Assembly (NCBI GenBank): GCA_022560025.1
Contig: JAFISE010000146.1
Span: forward strand, 1-64,000
From: Stagonosporopsis chrysanthemi
Lineage: Eukaryota > Ascomycota > Dothideomycetes > Pleosporales > Didymellaceae
DNA: 64,000 nt
Direction: 5' to 3'
Shown: piece after piece, positions 9,681 to 21,621 of the stretch
Layout: every line of letters starts with the position of its first letter
Position numbering within the stretch: position 1 is the first letter of the stretch
Made by a program: the position numbers and the translations under genes
The notes under the pieces: generated by a model
What the model was told of the DNA's origin: nothing
The model's database searches: none
What the model saw: only the letters and a program-made list of their open reading frames with translations

Positions 9681-11721
9681 CTATTTGACTCTACAGAATA
9701 CAGGCATCTCCTCAAGCGGGCATTTAGTTGTGATGTGAGTGCCACCTTTGAACTTCTCTTCACTCCACAGCTTTGTCCAACTTGCTCCGTCAGTCAGCTT
9801 TGGCAGGTATACCTTCATCTCAGTCTGACCTTCGCTAAAGACAGGGCAGCACAGATATTTGTCCCCATACATGTACTGCTCCTCCATCTCCCAGCACGTG
9901 GGGTCTTCCGGGAATTCGTAGAATAGAGTCCTCATTATAGGAGTTCCTTTCTCATGAGCCTCTTCCATAAGCTTCCGCGTGTATGGTCGGAGCACCTCAC
10001 GGAACTCCATGTATTTCTTACAGGTGTCAAACACTTTCGGCCCGTATGACCAGACCTCGTTGTTCGCACCGCTGCGACACGATGCTCCTCCTGTCGTACC
10101 AACCTTTGCTTTTCTAGGCTCGCGGTCACCGTGTAGTCTCATGACTGGGCAGAAAGCTCCCCATTGGAACCATCTTACGAACAGCTCGCGAAACTTCGGG
10201 TCGTTTGGATCGCCTCCATGGAAGCCACCAATGTCTGTTGTCCACCAAGGAATGCCTGCCATCCCCATGGATAATCCTGCCGCCAACTGATTCCGAAGGC
10301 TTGTCCAAGAAGACGCAATGTCGCCGCTCCATACCAATGCACCATATTTCTGGCTGCCCGCCCACGCGCATCGTACTAGATTGACGATCTTAGTCTGGCC
10401 TTCTTCTATCATACCATCGTAAAAGGTCCGCGAATACTCTCGTGGATATATGTTGCCGATGGCAACGTTTGAGCCAAGATGGTATCTGTAGTTTTCGAAA
10501 TCGTAGACAGAATACTCTGGTTCTGCCTCATCTAGCCAAAATACCTTTATGCCCTTTGCATAATAGTTCTGTCTCGCTTTACCCCACACATACTTACGTG
10601 ACGCAGGGTTGGTCGGATCAAAGTGTACTGTCACACCCTGGAACGTCATCGCGATGCGTTCGCCACGCTCTGTCCGGATCAGGTAACCTTTCTCCAGCAT
10701 TTCGCTGTAATTCTCGGATTTGCGATCCACTGTTGGCCAAATCGAAACCATGAGTTCAATTCCCATCTCTTGCAACTCCTTGACCATAGCATCTGTGGTC
10801 ACTTGTTAGCCAGCATTCGAAGTCTCGTGATAATCAATGCTTACCTGGGTCGGGCCAGTACGTCTCATCGAAGCGCCAATCGCCCTGCTTTGGCCAGTGG
10901 AAGAAGTCAATCACAATCAAATCGATGGGCAACTGCAGACGCTTGTACTCTCTAGCAATCCCGAGAAGCTCATCCTGGGTCTGGTAGCGCAGCTTGCACT
11001 GCCAGAAGCCAAGACCATACTCTGGCATCATTGGAACTTTGCCTGTGGCCTCAGCATACGCCTCCACTATCTGTGCCGGTGTGTCTCCTGCCACGATCCA
11101 GTAGTCGAGAGCTTTTGTTGATCGAGCTTCAAAGCTCATGACATTTTTGCCAAAGACGGCGGTACCAATGGACGGATTGTTCCAGAGGAGACCATAGCCT
11201 CGGGAGGATACGGCGAATGGTACGCTGGCTTGGGAATTGCGATGAGCAAGCTCGACCTGAGTTCCTTTTATGTCAAGGTACGGCTGCTGGTATTGGCCCA
11301 TCCCGTAGATTTTCTCCCTCGGATGTAAGCTCTCGAACCGAGCTGTGAGATGATAGTCGCCACCAATGATCGGCTTAAACTCTCGCGCTTCGATTTCGAG
11401 AGCGCTACATTTAGGGTCTGTAGGATCGCGCCGGTGTCGAGTAAACTCCTCGAGAAGAAGCTTTTCATTTGTGTCATGAACGGTAAGCTTGCCACGATCC
11501 GTAATCGTTGCTCTGATGCGGCCATTGGTCAACACAGCCACATCATCTTTGATCTGAGTGTTCGATTCGGTGCGTACTGGATTCAGCAATGCCCAATCCT
11601 CAGTGGGCATGCTGCTCGACTTCGTAGCCCGGATGCGAAGAGCATCTTTACCCCATGCTTCGACCCAAAGACGCTCTGCGTCATATGCAAAGACAAGACG
11701 ATCTTTTTCCGTCGAGAACAT
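9681..11721 (-). CDS. GH31 glycosidase, alpha-xylosidase type (2 exons, 662 aa)
   Basis: Exons are 11721-10845 and 10792-9681 with a 52-nt intron (GTAAGC..CAG), joining PDP to DAMVKEL in frame. Family 31 glycoside hydrolases release alpha-linked sugars with retention. Residues about 1-220 form the N-terminal beta-sandwich (YDAERLWVEAW, EKIYGMGQYQ), then the barrel begins (EYGLGFWQCKLRY). The nucleophile Asp380 is in KVFWLDEAEPEY and the acid/base Asp450 in LVWSGDIASSW. The WLDEAEPE context resembles YicI-type alpha-xylosidases, which strip xylose from xyloglucan oligosaccharides, rather than maltase-type members. No signal peptide is visible, so it may act inside the cell on imported oligosaccharides. 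Substrate is inferred. The length is slightly short for the family, but the C-terminal sandwich (CPVFSEGQTEMKVYLP) is present. Confidence 0.9.
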
Positions 11722-12002
11722 GACTGGACGGCGTCGAGAGGGCTCTTATGCAGGCTGGCACGAAGATGTGACAAGGACAGGTAACATCGAGAACAGGGCA
11801 GAAATCGCGATGTTAGCAGGGACAATCTTTCAAGGGAGCACCCAGCGTTGCGACTGGAGTCCAGCAAAGACATGTTCTGGCGGGGTACAAAGAAACCACA
11901 TGCTCGATTATCGGCGTGCAGAAGAACAGCTCACACCTGCATGTTGTGCGGGGAGAAACGCGCCCCTCCACCGGGAGCGTGTGGGGCGCGCCATTTTTAG
12001 CG

Positions 12003-12290
12003 CTACATATCGCGATGCGCTTTGCCTACGTACAGTTTGCTCCTCTGATTGTTCCTGCACATCTTCTCATCAGCCTTGCTGTTACCACTCTGCAACCGCA
12101 CAAAATCAAACAGCTTCATGCGACTGTATATCACGTAATTGCGCACAGGATCGCAGGCTGTCATCAACGTCTTGAGTACCGGCATCTTCGGGCCAGCTGT
12201 TCCAAACTTCTCTGCGGATTCACACGAATACACAATGCTCTCGAGCATACCAGGCAGCGTCGTATGATAGACACCAAGACCAGCGAGCAC
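12003..12290 (-). other. Coding-like fragment, unidentified
   Basis: The minus frame from about 12330 to 12003 looks protein-like (GLGVYHTTLPGMLESIVYSC, MPVLKTLMTACDPVRNYVIY). Upstream frames at 12300-12420 read differently, and no start or splice site joins them convincingly. It is not recognised. It may be a relic between the GH31 and LPMO genes. The rest of 11722-12700 shows nothing else. Confidence 0.2.
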
Positions 12291-12700
12291 AAGTATAATG
12301 CGGGTTGCAGACGCTCAAGACACCATTTGTCGGAGAGGTGCCACCTTGTGGCGACACAGCACCCACCCTTATCAAGTTGGAGGAGGCAGATGAGATTAAT
12401 ACGCTCTTCGCCGATCATATCTGGACTCTGTCTTATTGCGATTCTATATGGCGGCCATAGGCTTTGGCGTATCAGTCTTAATGGCGTTCCCGCGTCCCTA
12501 TCTGTGTCACGGGAAGCGGTCCGCCTTGGACCACTTTATCGATATCAGCAATCAACCAGAGGCGACATCGAGGACAATCGATTGGCCATGAACATTGTGT
12601 CGCAGAACTTCTGCTATGGCAAGTCATATTTTTCATCTAAATGCGACTGGAGGTTGAGGCTAATAGTTCTTTCTGTATCTGAACGGTCTTTAACATGGTT

Positions 12701-12706
12701 TATAAA
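12701..12706 (+). promoter_or_regulatory. TATA box of the LPMO gene
   Basis: TATAAA lies 48 nt before the LPMO start codon, inside TGGTTTATAAACACTTG. Position and sequence fit a fungal core promoter with a very short 5' leader. Confidence 0.5.
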
Positions 12707-12753
12707 CACTTGCAAATTCCGACAAATTGATCAACGCCACGCGGGATTTCACC

Positions 12754-13550
12754 ATGTTCGCTCTTGTAATTTTTGCAATCGGCCTGCTGAGCTTCGCACC
12801 AATCATTTCCGCACACGGCTACCTCAAAAGCATCGAGGTTGGCGGCAAAAGCTACCTCGCTTGGCAGGTTGGGCAGGACGATTATGTTACACCTGAGCCT
12901 GCTCGCTACGCGCGTCGCGTCAAAGACCTTGGACCCGTGCTTGACTTCACGTCGATCAACATTACCTGCAATCAAGGCGGGAACATACCTTCAAAGGGTA
13001 CCGTTCCAGTCAATGCTGGCGACAAAGTTAAGTTGATCTGGGATCAGTGGGGCTCCTCACACTCCGGCCCTGTGATGAGTGAGTGACACATGAAATTGAC
13101 AGTGAAGGGGTACTAAGAAAAGTTCTAGACTATCTGGCTGACTGCCGTGGTTCGTGCGCAACATTCAAGGGTGACACTGGGACGCCGTGGGTCAAATTCG
13201 ATCAAATGGCGTACGACACGACGAAATCACCGCCATGGGGATCCGACTTCCTCGCCAAGCAAGGTGCGTCCTGGACCGTGACCATCCCATCAGGTCTTAA
13301 ACCTGGAGAGTATCTGCTGCGACACGAGATCCTTGGATTGCACGTCGCTGCGGACCGAATGGGCGCGCAATTTTATCCAGCCTGCGTGCAGATCAAAGTC
13401 AGCGGCAGTGGCACCAAAAGCTTGCCGGCTGGCGTCGGTCTACCCGGCGCATACAATCCAGATGACGCCGGTATCCTTGTGCAATTATGGCAAGTCAATC
13501 AAGGTCAGCGGGGGTACACGGCGCCTGGTGGCCCAGTGCAGACGATCTGA
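12754..13550 (+). CDS. AA9 lytic polysaccharide monooxygenase (2 exons, 248 aa)
   Basis: Exons are 12754-13078 and 13129-13550. The 50-nt intron (GTGAGT..CTAG) sits after the GPVM motif. Residues 1-20 are a signal peptide ending in ISA, so the mature protein starts with His21 in HGYLKS, the first ligand of the copper histidine brace. His103 in WGSSHSGPVM is the second ligand. His180 (RHEILGLH), Gln189 and axial Tyr191 (QFYPAC) complete the AA9 active-site pattern. Enzymes of this class are secreted, oxidise cellulose or xyloglucan with Cu, and boost cellulases. No CBM1 or linker follows; the protein ends shortly after GAYNPDDAGILV. An in-frame upstream ATG at 12727 is rejected because only 12754 gives a clean signal peptide. 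Confidence 0.93.
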
Positions 13551-15438
13551 GAAGTCGAGACACGACACATCATTATTCAAATGGTTTAGAAACTCCAGAG
13601 CGAACTGAACGACGCTGTTGCTCCCACGGCTAACTTCTATCCGCTTGACAACTTGACATGGGGTCAGAACCGGCACTGGGCAAAGCTATCGCATCTTTGC
13701 AGATAGTGGAGATAGAGCATATTGCAGTTTCCTGATTAAATTGCCATATGGAGTTTATGATACACTTATGTCAGAGCACACACAGAGTTGACAATTCGGT
13801 TTTGGCGATACTATCTTTGTTTTTACACCACATGTTTCCCCATCTCTCCTCAAAGGAAGTCCGGTTTCATTTGATGTTGTACGAAGATTACATTGGACAA
13901 TGCGATGAAATGCATGACGATTGGTCTGCTCTTCGACGGAAAAATTTAGTTGCTTTTAGCAATCCATGAACGTGACAACGCATTGCTGATACACAGGCAT
14001 CGAATATTGGGCTCCCAATAGATGCCGAGGTCTCATTCGCATGAGGCTAATTCCGAGTCGCTCGCTGACAGCGCGTGGACTGCCGTCACCTGCGACATTC
14101 TTTGCGGGGTGCAGCCCGCGCAGGGATCTACCGACTGAGTTCGCCAACTCGTTGCGATGACATACACCCGGTTTGCAACCTACTTGCAACATCTTTTCAG
14201 CACAGTATCCAGGTATATGGGCTCTGTACCTTTTGTTCTTGACCACACCAATCTGTCATTCAGGTCTCTTGTTGACTCTACCTGTGAACATGAGACGGTG
14301 CGAGCCGTTTGCGCTAGTGCCAATCGCGGGAAGGGTTTCTAGTCTTATTCTAAATCCTTGACCCTGCGCACATCTCTCTACTACCCATCGCCGAGGCCTG
14401 TTCTGCGGTTTCGTCTCCGCATGCAATACAAGCGCCACTGTCTCCACTGCACGCAAGCCGGCATGTCAGGTGCCGACATTTGCGGGGTGCCGTCAGCCAC
14501 ACAAGCGACTGCGCGGGAACAAGAACTGTCGTGGTTTCAAGTCTTCCACGACATGAGAGTCCTTTTTGCTGCGGAACGTGACAAACTTGTAACAAAACCT
14601 ATTCGTTTCTGGGTTGATCATCCTCAAGGCGTAGGTCGCTCTCGATCGATGGCGATTCTGATATAGACAGAGGTTCAACCACATCCACTGGCCACGAGGC
14701 AGCCCCGAAAATGGTCACACGGCTGTGTGCCCGTAGCTTGGCAGGTTGTGATTGTGAAGAGCCAACGCACGCTATGATTCTGCTGCAGACCTTGAAAGAT
14801 TCATAACCAATGTCGATTTGTTCAGGCCTGTATTTTCAAGGTAACCAACATCCGGTATCCGCTCGACTGCCGCTTTGCAGCCTAAGCTGCATCAAAATTA
14901 AACACCGTCCAGTTGAGGATTTGAACCGAGGTTGAAATAAATTAAAAATCTTACACTTCAGAGTTCACAGTGCATTTGAGATCTTTGGTCGCCATCTGAC
15001 CAATGAACAGGCACGAAGCTTCACGCTGACCGAGGGAACTGCAAAGACAAGTAAGCCAGCCAAAGACCTCCAGATTGACTGCTGACGCTAGTCTTGGAAA
15101 CCATGCCGCATCAACCTTCCACAGAGCTATTTCTCCGCCAGATACCGAGGTATTTCCCCATTGCTTTGGAGCTTCTACCTTGGCAGATCGAAAACTTTAG
15201 TTGATGGTGTATGTTGTTGTCGGAAGCAAACAAAGACAGCGACACGATTGGCACACAGCTAGATCAGTTTCCGCCTTGCCTTCTAGGCACTCGGCCTATC
15301 CTTGTATCTGTATTCATGCACTGGCCAAAATAGGATCACTCACGAAGACGAGTCTACCGGCATACGGATTGCGAGCACCTAGGGGAGGTGATGGCTCTGG
15401 ATAGCGTTATTTCAACACGACATGTCTTTTAAGAACGG
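13551..15438. other. Intergenic stretch of about 1.9 kb, no gene seen
   Basis: Short frames occur on both strands but none is long, starts with ATG in a plausible context, or shows a domain. A GATTTGAACCG word near 14920 looked tRNA-like but does not fold. The 3' part is the cutinase promoter. Confidence 0.5.
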
Positions 15439-15444
15439 TATAAA
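15439..15444 (+). promoter_or_regulatory. TATA box of the cutinase gene
   Basis: TATAAA in ACGGTATAAAGTCTGG lies 126 nt before the cutinase ATG. It is followed by a CT-rich, A-ending leader (AAGCCAAAATG at the start), typical of well-expressed fungal secreted-protein genes. Confidence 0.5.
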
Positions 15445-15569
15445 GTCTGGATGATCTCCGCCTCTTGGATCTACATCTGCGCATCCTCATTCCACTGCAT
15501 CCAACATCCTCAATCGACTCTGCCGCTCACTGCACGACGTGATTCCAATTAATCAACCAGCAAGCCAAA

Positions 15570-16397
15570 ATGCAGATCTTCGCCTCCATTCTCCTTGCCA
15601 CTTTGGCCGCTGCTTCTCCCATCGCATTCTCTCCCATTGCGGTGTCTGAACCTGAGGCCATCGAACTGCAGGCCCGTCAGCTTGTATCTAGGACTGAGCT
15701 TGAGAGTGGCAGTGCTTCTGCCTGCCCAAAAGCGATCCTGATCTTTGCACGAGGAAGCACCGAGACTGGTAATTTGGTAGGCACTCCTGTTATTTGTAAC
15801 GTACTCGCTCTGATATCCGTCACGAACGAGTGCCGGCAAACAAGCTGACTTTCGACTAGGGAACGCTGGGTGCTCCCCTTGGCAATGCTCTTGAAAGCAG
15901 ATACGGTGCTGCGAATGTATGGGTTCAGGGCGTTGGCGGTCCGTACGGCGCCACGCTTGCAGACAACTTCCTCCCTCGAGGATCTTCGACCGCTGCCATT
16001 AGAGAGGGCCTTCGTCTGCTTAATCTGGCGAACAGCAAGTGCCCAAACTCCAAAATTGTGACTGGAGGCTACTCGTAAGCATCCTTGCTCTGGTGCTTGT
16101 TTTCACCATGCTCACATGCACTACAGCCAGGGCTCGGCTCTCATTGCTGCTGCTATTTCTGATGCTACTGCCACCGTTCGCGAACAGGTCGTTGGCACCG
16201 TACTCTTTGGTTACACCAAGAACCTTCAAAATCTCGGTCGAATCCCAAGTTACCCAGCAGACCGGCTCGAGGTCTTCTGTGCGGTGGGAGACCTGGTCTG
16301 TGATGGTACGCTTGTCATCACTGCTTCGCATCTTTCATACGGTGATGAAGCTGCCAACGAAGCGCCACGATTCCTTGCAAGCAAGATCGGGGCTTGA
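15570..16397 (+). CDS. Cutinase, CE5 family (3 exons, 230 aa)
   Basis: Exons are 15570-15776, 15860-16074 and 16127-16397 (introns 83 and 52 nt). The product starts with a signal peptide (MQIFASILLATLAAASPIAF) and a short pro-segment, then the cutinase strand ILIFARGSTETGNL, PYGATLADNFLPRGSS, and the nucleophile motif GYSQG with Ser141 split by intron 2. Asp196 (CAVGDLVCDG) and His209 (ASHLSYG) complete the triad. Cysteine pairs around both ends match the family. Cutinases are secreted serine esterases that hydrolyse plant cutin and are used in surface penetration and saprotrophic growth. Length is normal. The neighbours (LPMO, GH31) also fit plant-surface degradation, though the genes are not co-oriented or tightly packed. 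Confidence 0.95.
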
Positions 16398-17153
16398 GTA
16401 GATGTACCGCATTACAACAGGGACTGAAAAGGATCAATAGTCAAAGGGAATTGCAATCCTTGTCGTATGCACCATATATCTCGCCATGCCAGCACAGAGT
16501 ACGTAGCATATTATTGCATATCTACTTCGTATTCTTTGAGCAGGTTTTGCGTCACATAGTACAATGTTCATCAATTATAGGTAAGCTCTATAGTAGACAC
16601 GCGATTGAGGTCACAAGCTTCAACGGCATTCCTTGCAGAGCACGTTCAGACGATCTTTTGCAGATGATCGTGTCAGACACATTCTGGGCAATCATGTACC
16701 AATATAGTAGTCATGTGTCGTTCACTTAACTTACTCGAATGTTTAGCTTGCATGCAAGTGATGGGGAACATTCTCTAAGCATGTAAAGAACCACACAAAT
16801 GTGAAGATCGAATGAATTCAATGATACTATCTACGAACAGATGGCTGCCTGTCTATAGGCAGCAGGAACAAAGAAGCTTGCCTCTCTCCCAGTAAGGCAG
16901 GCAAGTGCGAAACGACTGACTATACAAGCATGAGATTGAAGCTGGTGGAAACCAACCGCATGGGCCAGTGGTTTCGGTCAAAGTAATGAGGTTTATGAAG
17001 TCCAAACTCAATCCCCTCTGGACCACCTACTCTTACTGCTGCATCATGCCGCCATTTCGCGACTTAACGGCACACAACATTGGTTCTGTTGCCTTACTCT
17101 AGACCAGTGCGATGCAGATCCCCAGAGCTGATGACCGAAGTAAGCTCCAGCTA
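16398..17153. other. Intergenic stretch, no gene seen
   Basis: It lies between the convergent 3' ends of the cutinase and P450 genes. Frames are short and show no domain. Confidence 0.5.
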
Positions 17154-18865
17154 TCAACGACGGGGCTTGGCTCTGCAGAAAAGTGCAGACTTCTCCCAGA
17201 GGTTGAATACCGGCTGATCTGCCCATCTATCACTCTTCTGACACAACTCAAGGTCGAAATGCCACAGTACTTTGGCCAATATGATTCTCATTTCGTGGTA
17301 TGCCAAACTGCGTATGTTGCGTTAGTGCTTTATTGCAATAACAACTCATCGTTAGACCTACTTCTTGCCTAAACAGTTACGTGGTCCAATGACGAAAGGC
17401 TGCATTGCGTCCTTCCGGTCCGTGTCATACCCGGTATCTGGGAGCCATCGCTCGGGACGGAAGAAATCAGGATCCTTGAAGTTCAGAGGCGAACGATTTG
17501 CGGCCCATTGTGTCACCGTGACGCGGGTCTGAAAGATAATAAGCATCATCATCTGTGAGTAAGTGAAAGAGATAACGCATACCTTTTCAGGGACCCACTC
17601 GCCACAGATCGAGTTCCCGCCTTTTGGGATCACTCGAGGAATTCCGATCGGCACTGGAGGGTAAACGCGAAGGCCTTCCTCGAAACACGCATGCAGAAAA
17701 GGCAGACGGGGCAACTGTTCTAGCGTGAGCTCTTCTTCAGGATACGCCCGGACCTCGTCGGTGACTCTTTTCAGCTGATCTGGATTCTTTAGAAGGTAGT
17801 AAGTGAGTCCACTGAGCAATGTTGCCGTTGTCTCGGTTCCTGCGATCATGAAAAGCGACGAGTTTGCATGCATCTGACCAACACTCATTTTCTGCTCGCC
17901 TTTTTCGAGGACAAGGCCCCAGATGTCTGCTCTGTTCTTTTCGACCTCTTTGGTAAGGCGCCGATCTACACGCTCAGCTGAATGGTCGAAGTGCTCCCTC
18001 TCCGCTTTACGGATTGACATGGGCATAAACCAGTCGATAATCGGAGCTAGGGTAGGGTATTCAAGGCGCAACTTGAAGATGCTTCCAACCTTGATGGACC
18101 TAAAGACGGCTGACACCCATGGAGTGTACTCAGACGTTTCTAGCATTCCGAGTGGCTCGCCGAACGTGAGATCAGCCATAATATCGAAGGTGCAGCAGTT
18201 GTATAGTTTGACCATGTCAATGTCGACGTTCTTGCTTTCTTTTGCGGACCGGTTGATAACGCCGATAAGCTGGTCGGTATATCTTTTGATCAGAGGCTCC
18301 TGTAATTTCAGGGCCTTGTCACTGAAGGCATTCGAGAAGATCCTTCGCATCTGTCCATGGGCTTCAACATCTGGAGTGGAAAGGACGGTGTAGTCCCCGT
18401 TGATCTCTGCTGTTATAAAGCGGGAATCTTTGTAGTTTTCCAGTCGCCCACCAACACGATGACCATAGATGTCTTTCCAGGCTTGTGGACTGATGTAACA
18501 TAGCCGGTCGGGCCCGAGACGGACAACTTCACCGTAGATCTCGTGTTGTCTGTGGGTCCATTGCGGTAGATCACCTATCATAGTCCTAAAATTCCAGATA
18601 GACCCACTTGCCGCTGCAAGTTTCGGGCCAGGATCTGATTTACGTTTTTAGATCAACGACCTTTCCTTACACCGAAATGGAGTGAACTTACATTTACTTA
18701 AAGGATGGAAATAAACATTGTAGACTGCGGTGATTAGGAATTTCAGAACCAGCTGTACATCGCAGTCGTTACTTAGCCACACTGTTCTCAGAACCATACA
18801 GTAAAGCTGCTTACCAGGATCAGAAGATATTGACTTGCAAGTAGAACAATCTGCAGTCGATCCAT
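17154..18865 (-). CDS. Cytochrome P450 monooxygenase (5 exons, 494 aa)
   Basis: Exons are 18865-18815, 18752-18692, 18634-17583, 17528-17362 and 17307-17154; introns are 62, 57, 54 and 54 nt. Exons 1-2 give the hydrophobic ER anchor (MDRLQIVLLASQYLLIL, then LVLKFLITAVYN) and YFHPLSKYPGPK. The core has DLPQWTHRQHE, the I-helix AGTETTA, ExxR in EEGLR, PERW, and the heme loop FVIGPRNCLGK. The last exon supplies the usual tail NLAYHEMRIILAKVLWHFDL. The style is close to fungal CYP families that include trichothecene C-15 hydroxylase-like enzymes, but the substrate is unknown. No terpene or polyketide synthase lies nearby, so a secondary-metabolite role is not supported. Read as one uninterrupted frame it would seem to stop just after the heme cysteine; splicing resolves this. 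Confidence 0.9.
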
Positions 18866-18935
18866 TCTAGCAGGATGGAGAAGGTATTGAGGAAGATTAG
18901 AGTGAGATATTACTTTTACAGTCTTCAGACCTACC

Positions 18936-18943
18936 TTTATATA
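18936..18943 (-). promoter_or_regulatory. TATA box of the P450 gene
   Basis: On the minus strand TATATAAA lies about 70 nt upstream of the P450 start codon at 18865, which fits a fungal core promoter. Confidence 0.45.
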
Positions 18944-19187
18944 CGGCAGAGCAAATAATGGTTCAAAGGTGAACAACAGAACGGATCACGGAAAGATTGT
19001 TATCCGGACCCTATCCTTCTGAACAAGCAGGGGTACGCTGTATGTGCGGGGACGGATAACGCATACGAGGCCCCACAACCAACAAGTCTGTGGAGCACTT
19101 CGTGACATAGCATCTGATTCTGATCGTAGTCTCTCTGATTGGTGCGGATTCTTCAGAAACTATTCTTTCCGGCGGAGAACTTGTTCG

Positions 19188-19580
19188 TCAAATTTCACTA
19201 AATATAATACAAGGAACCATTGGCTGTCTAGACCACCAAGGTTCCCAATCTGCAAACGCCACACCCGCATCCTTACCCGCGTTAACTTCCGCACTCCCGT
19301 GCGGGAGGGGCGTAGTCACGTATGCATATGCAAACCCTATCACATCCCACATATCGATGACGAGTCCTGTCGCAGGTAGAGCGTTCTCACAAACGAGGAA
19401 CTCATCGTCGACCGTGCCGGTGCCGTATCTCCCAGGCCCTTGAATATGAGCTGAGCAACGAATCGGGCCTGATTCGCCGCACGTTGGCACCTTGACATCA
19501 ATCATGCTGCCAGGGGTCTTGAGCCCCAGTATTGGCCAATAGGGGTTCTGCCGAAGTGGTCCGGTTATCGCGATGCATAC
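19188..19580 (-). other. Coding-like fragment, unidentified (possible relic)
   Basis: A minus frame runs from a TGA near 19590 to a stop at 19188, with an ATG at 19505. It reads convincingly like protein: RQNPYWPILGLKTPGSMIDV, VPTCGESGPIRC, VDDEFLVCENALPATG. A second coding-like frame lies just upstream (19770-19565: YLPQLFGSSVIRAQNLGK) in another register, so a frameshifted or intron-containing gene is likely. No family recognised. The remaining sequence to 21,600 shows no other gene. Confidence 0.3.
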
Positions 19581-21621
19581 GCCTCGAATGACGGGTCATA
19601 GAGCTCACGAAGCCAATGGCGAGGTTGCGCCACAGGTGCGCCCTTGAGGCACTTTCCAAGATTCTGGGCTCGGATGACGCTGGATCCGAAGAGCTGGGGT
19701 AAGTATTGTATGACTCGGAAACGGCCCTTCCTATTTCTCCCCAACCACCTCAGAACTGTGTCGTCCCAATGATTAAGCTTATAGAAACACTGCTGGTGGC
19801 GTGATGGAAATATATGGTTGGATGGAGCGTCGTGTGGGGTGTGGATGGGGTGAAACCCGTGCGTTGCGGGGCGGTGGACTGTACTGTAGTGGACCGTCAA
19901 AGCTAAATGCAACGGTTTCAGCGAGATCACTCCATCATATTGATTCATATATGTCCTTGACAGCTGCTTTTTGTATGCACCACTTGCGCTCTACGCGGGA
20001 CTACGAAACGACGTGACAACTGACCCTAAAGACCAGGGGGATTGCAATCTATCTCGCCATCACCGCTTCTGCTGTGCATATTTGCTTCGTCGAACATTGC
20101 CATCGCCAGCGCCACTAGTATGAGTGCAATGCTTCTCTCAAATGGTGTCGTCACGACGACATCTGCCACATAAACTGCCACTTTACGCGTCCTGCGCTCG
20201 AACTTCCATCAACAGTGCCTAAAAACCCGCTGGACTTGCAAGGGCAGACATACTGCATCTGCGTGCGGGCTAAAGCAATTAGCCGCTGCGCTGTGTTCTC
20301 ACTTGCGACTGCCAACCTCGGCAAAAGATCCATATCGACGGCTGTTGCGCTTGTCAATTTGGGCAACTCAGGTTGCGGCCTAGAGGAGTCATGAACATGT
20401 GGACAAGTGAGCAGAGTATGCGTATCTGGGCTATTGTTCTGCTGGAGACCTCTTCACTCGAACAACGCAACAGACTTCTCAGTCCACACCTTCTCAGGGA
20501 GTCTATCACGTAGAACGATTTGACCATGCATATTCCACATTCAATAATTGTTACATATACACTTGGGTTTGGTACATCTGGGTCGACAGTCTTTGTAAGA
20601 TCAAAATAGCACATGCATGTGTTAAAATTCGATTTGAGTTGACAACAATTAAGGAGAATCCCAGGTATTCCAAGGGCGGACATTGACACTTCGAGTAATA
20701 CACGCTGAACCTCAAGAGCTCTTGTGGAAGTGATTGTTGTCAAAAGCTTGCGAGCAATCTGCACGGCTCAGCGTACAAAATGAAAGTGCGAAGGCTGTTC
20801 ATGATATGCGCTACTGTAGCAGTGAATGCAATTTCATGTATTCTGCTATTCTGTTGTTGTTGTGTTGTTCTTCTGCTCTCCACGAAGCAGCAGTCGGGTC
20901 TATTTACATGACGTATCTGTAATGTAGCTGAGGCAAGAGATGCTCTTTAAGATGAGGAAGCAACACCAGACCACCAACACGTGATCTGCTTCTCATAACC
21001 GTCACAGCTACACGATGATAAACGCGTTTTCTGCCAAATTTCCAGAAGCAAGTACAGTACCGTCCACGACTGGCTGCGGCGCCGAGTCGTACAATAGTAC
21101 AAGGAAAAGGTACTCACGGCTGGGAGCGATATCTTTGCGATACTGTAAGCTGTTACGGAATTACAAATATATGGCCGGTTTTTGAACAAATGGCAGTCTT
21201 GTCGTAGACCTCCTTTGACATATCCGTGAACAAGATTCGGATTTTCAGATTCTTATGCACACGCATGTACACACAGCTGTAAGAAGCACAGCATACGGCC
21301 ACACACTTGGCATGCTCGTGAACCTTCATCAGAAAACATGTACCATCAGACTTAATAAGGCCTTGTAACCACTTGCACCTTTCATCGACATCAAAACGAT
21401 GCCCACGGATCCAAATCGATCTGGTCAGCTGGAACATTCCTTGGATCTAGGGCTAGTGGGAGATGACTGGAAGCCCAAATATCACCGACGCGTGGCCCCA
21501 AGAGACGATGCAGGCCAATGACGGGTTGAACGCCTAGGAGTACAGTGCCTGGGCTGGGTTGTTGGACTCCAGAAGGACTTTATTCATTTATCGAGCGTGG
21601 CTGGCAATATTCATCTAAGAA

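Noticed and set aside
11916..12896. 326-codon plus-strand frame upstream of the LPMO
   Set aside because: No domain, His/Arg/Ser-rich as in random frames, and it runs into the LPMO start in another register.
14905..14990. tRNA-like word (GGTTCAAATCC on the minus strand)
   Set aside because: The flanking bases do not pair as a T stem and no acceptor, D or anticodon arms can be built.
17358..17380. Truncated P450 ending two codons after the heme motif
   Set aside because: A good intron removes the TAG and the following exon carries the normal family C-terminus.
17154..18865. Secondary-metabolite gene cluster around the P450
   Set aside because: No polyketide, peptide or terpene synthase, prenyltransferase or cluster transporter was seen within the window.
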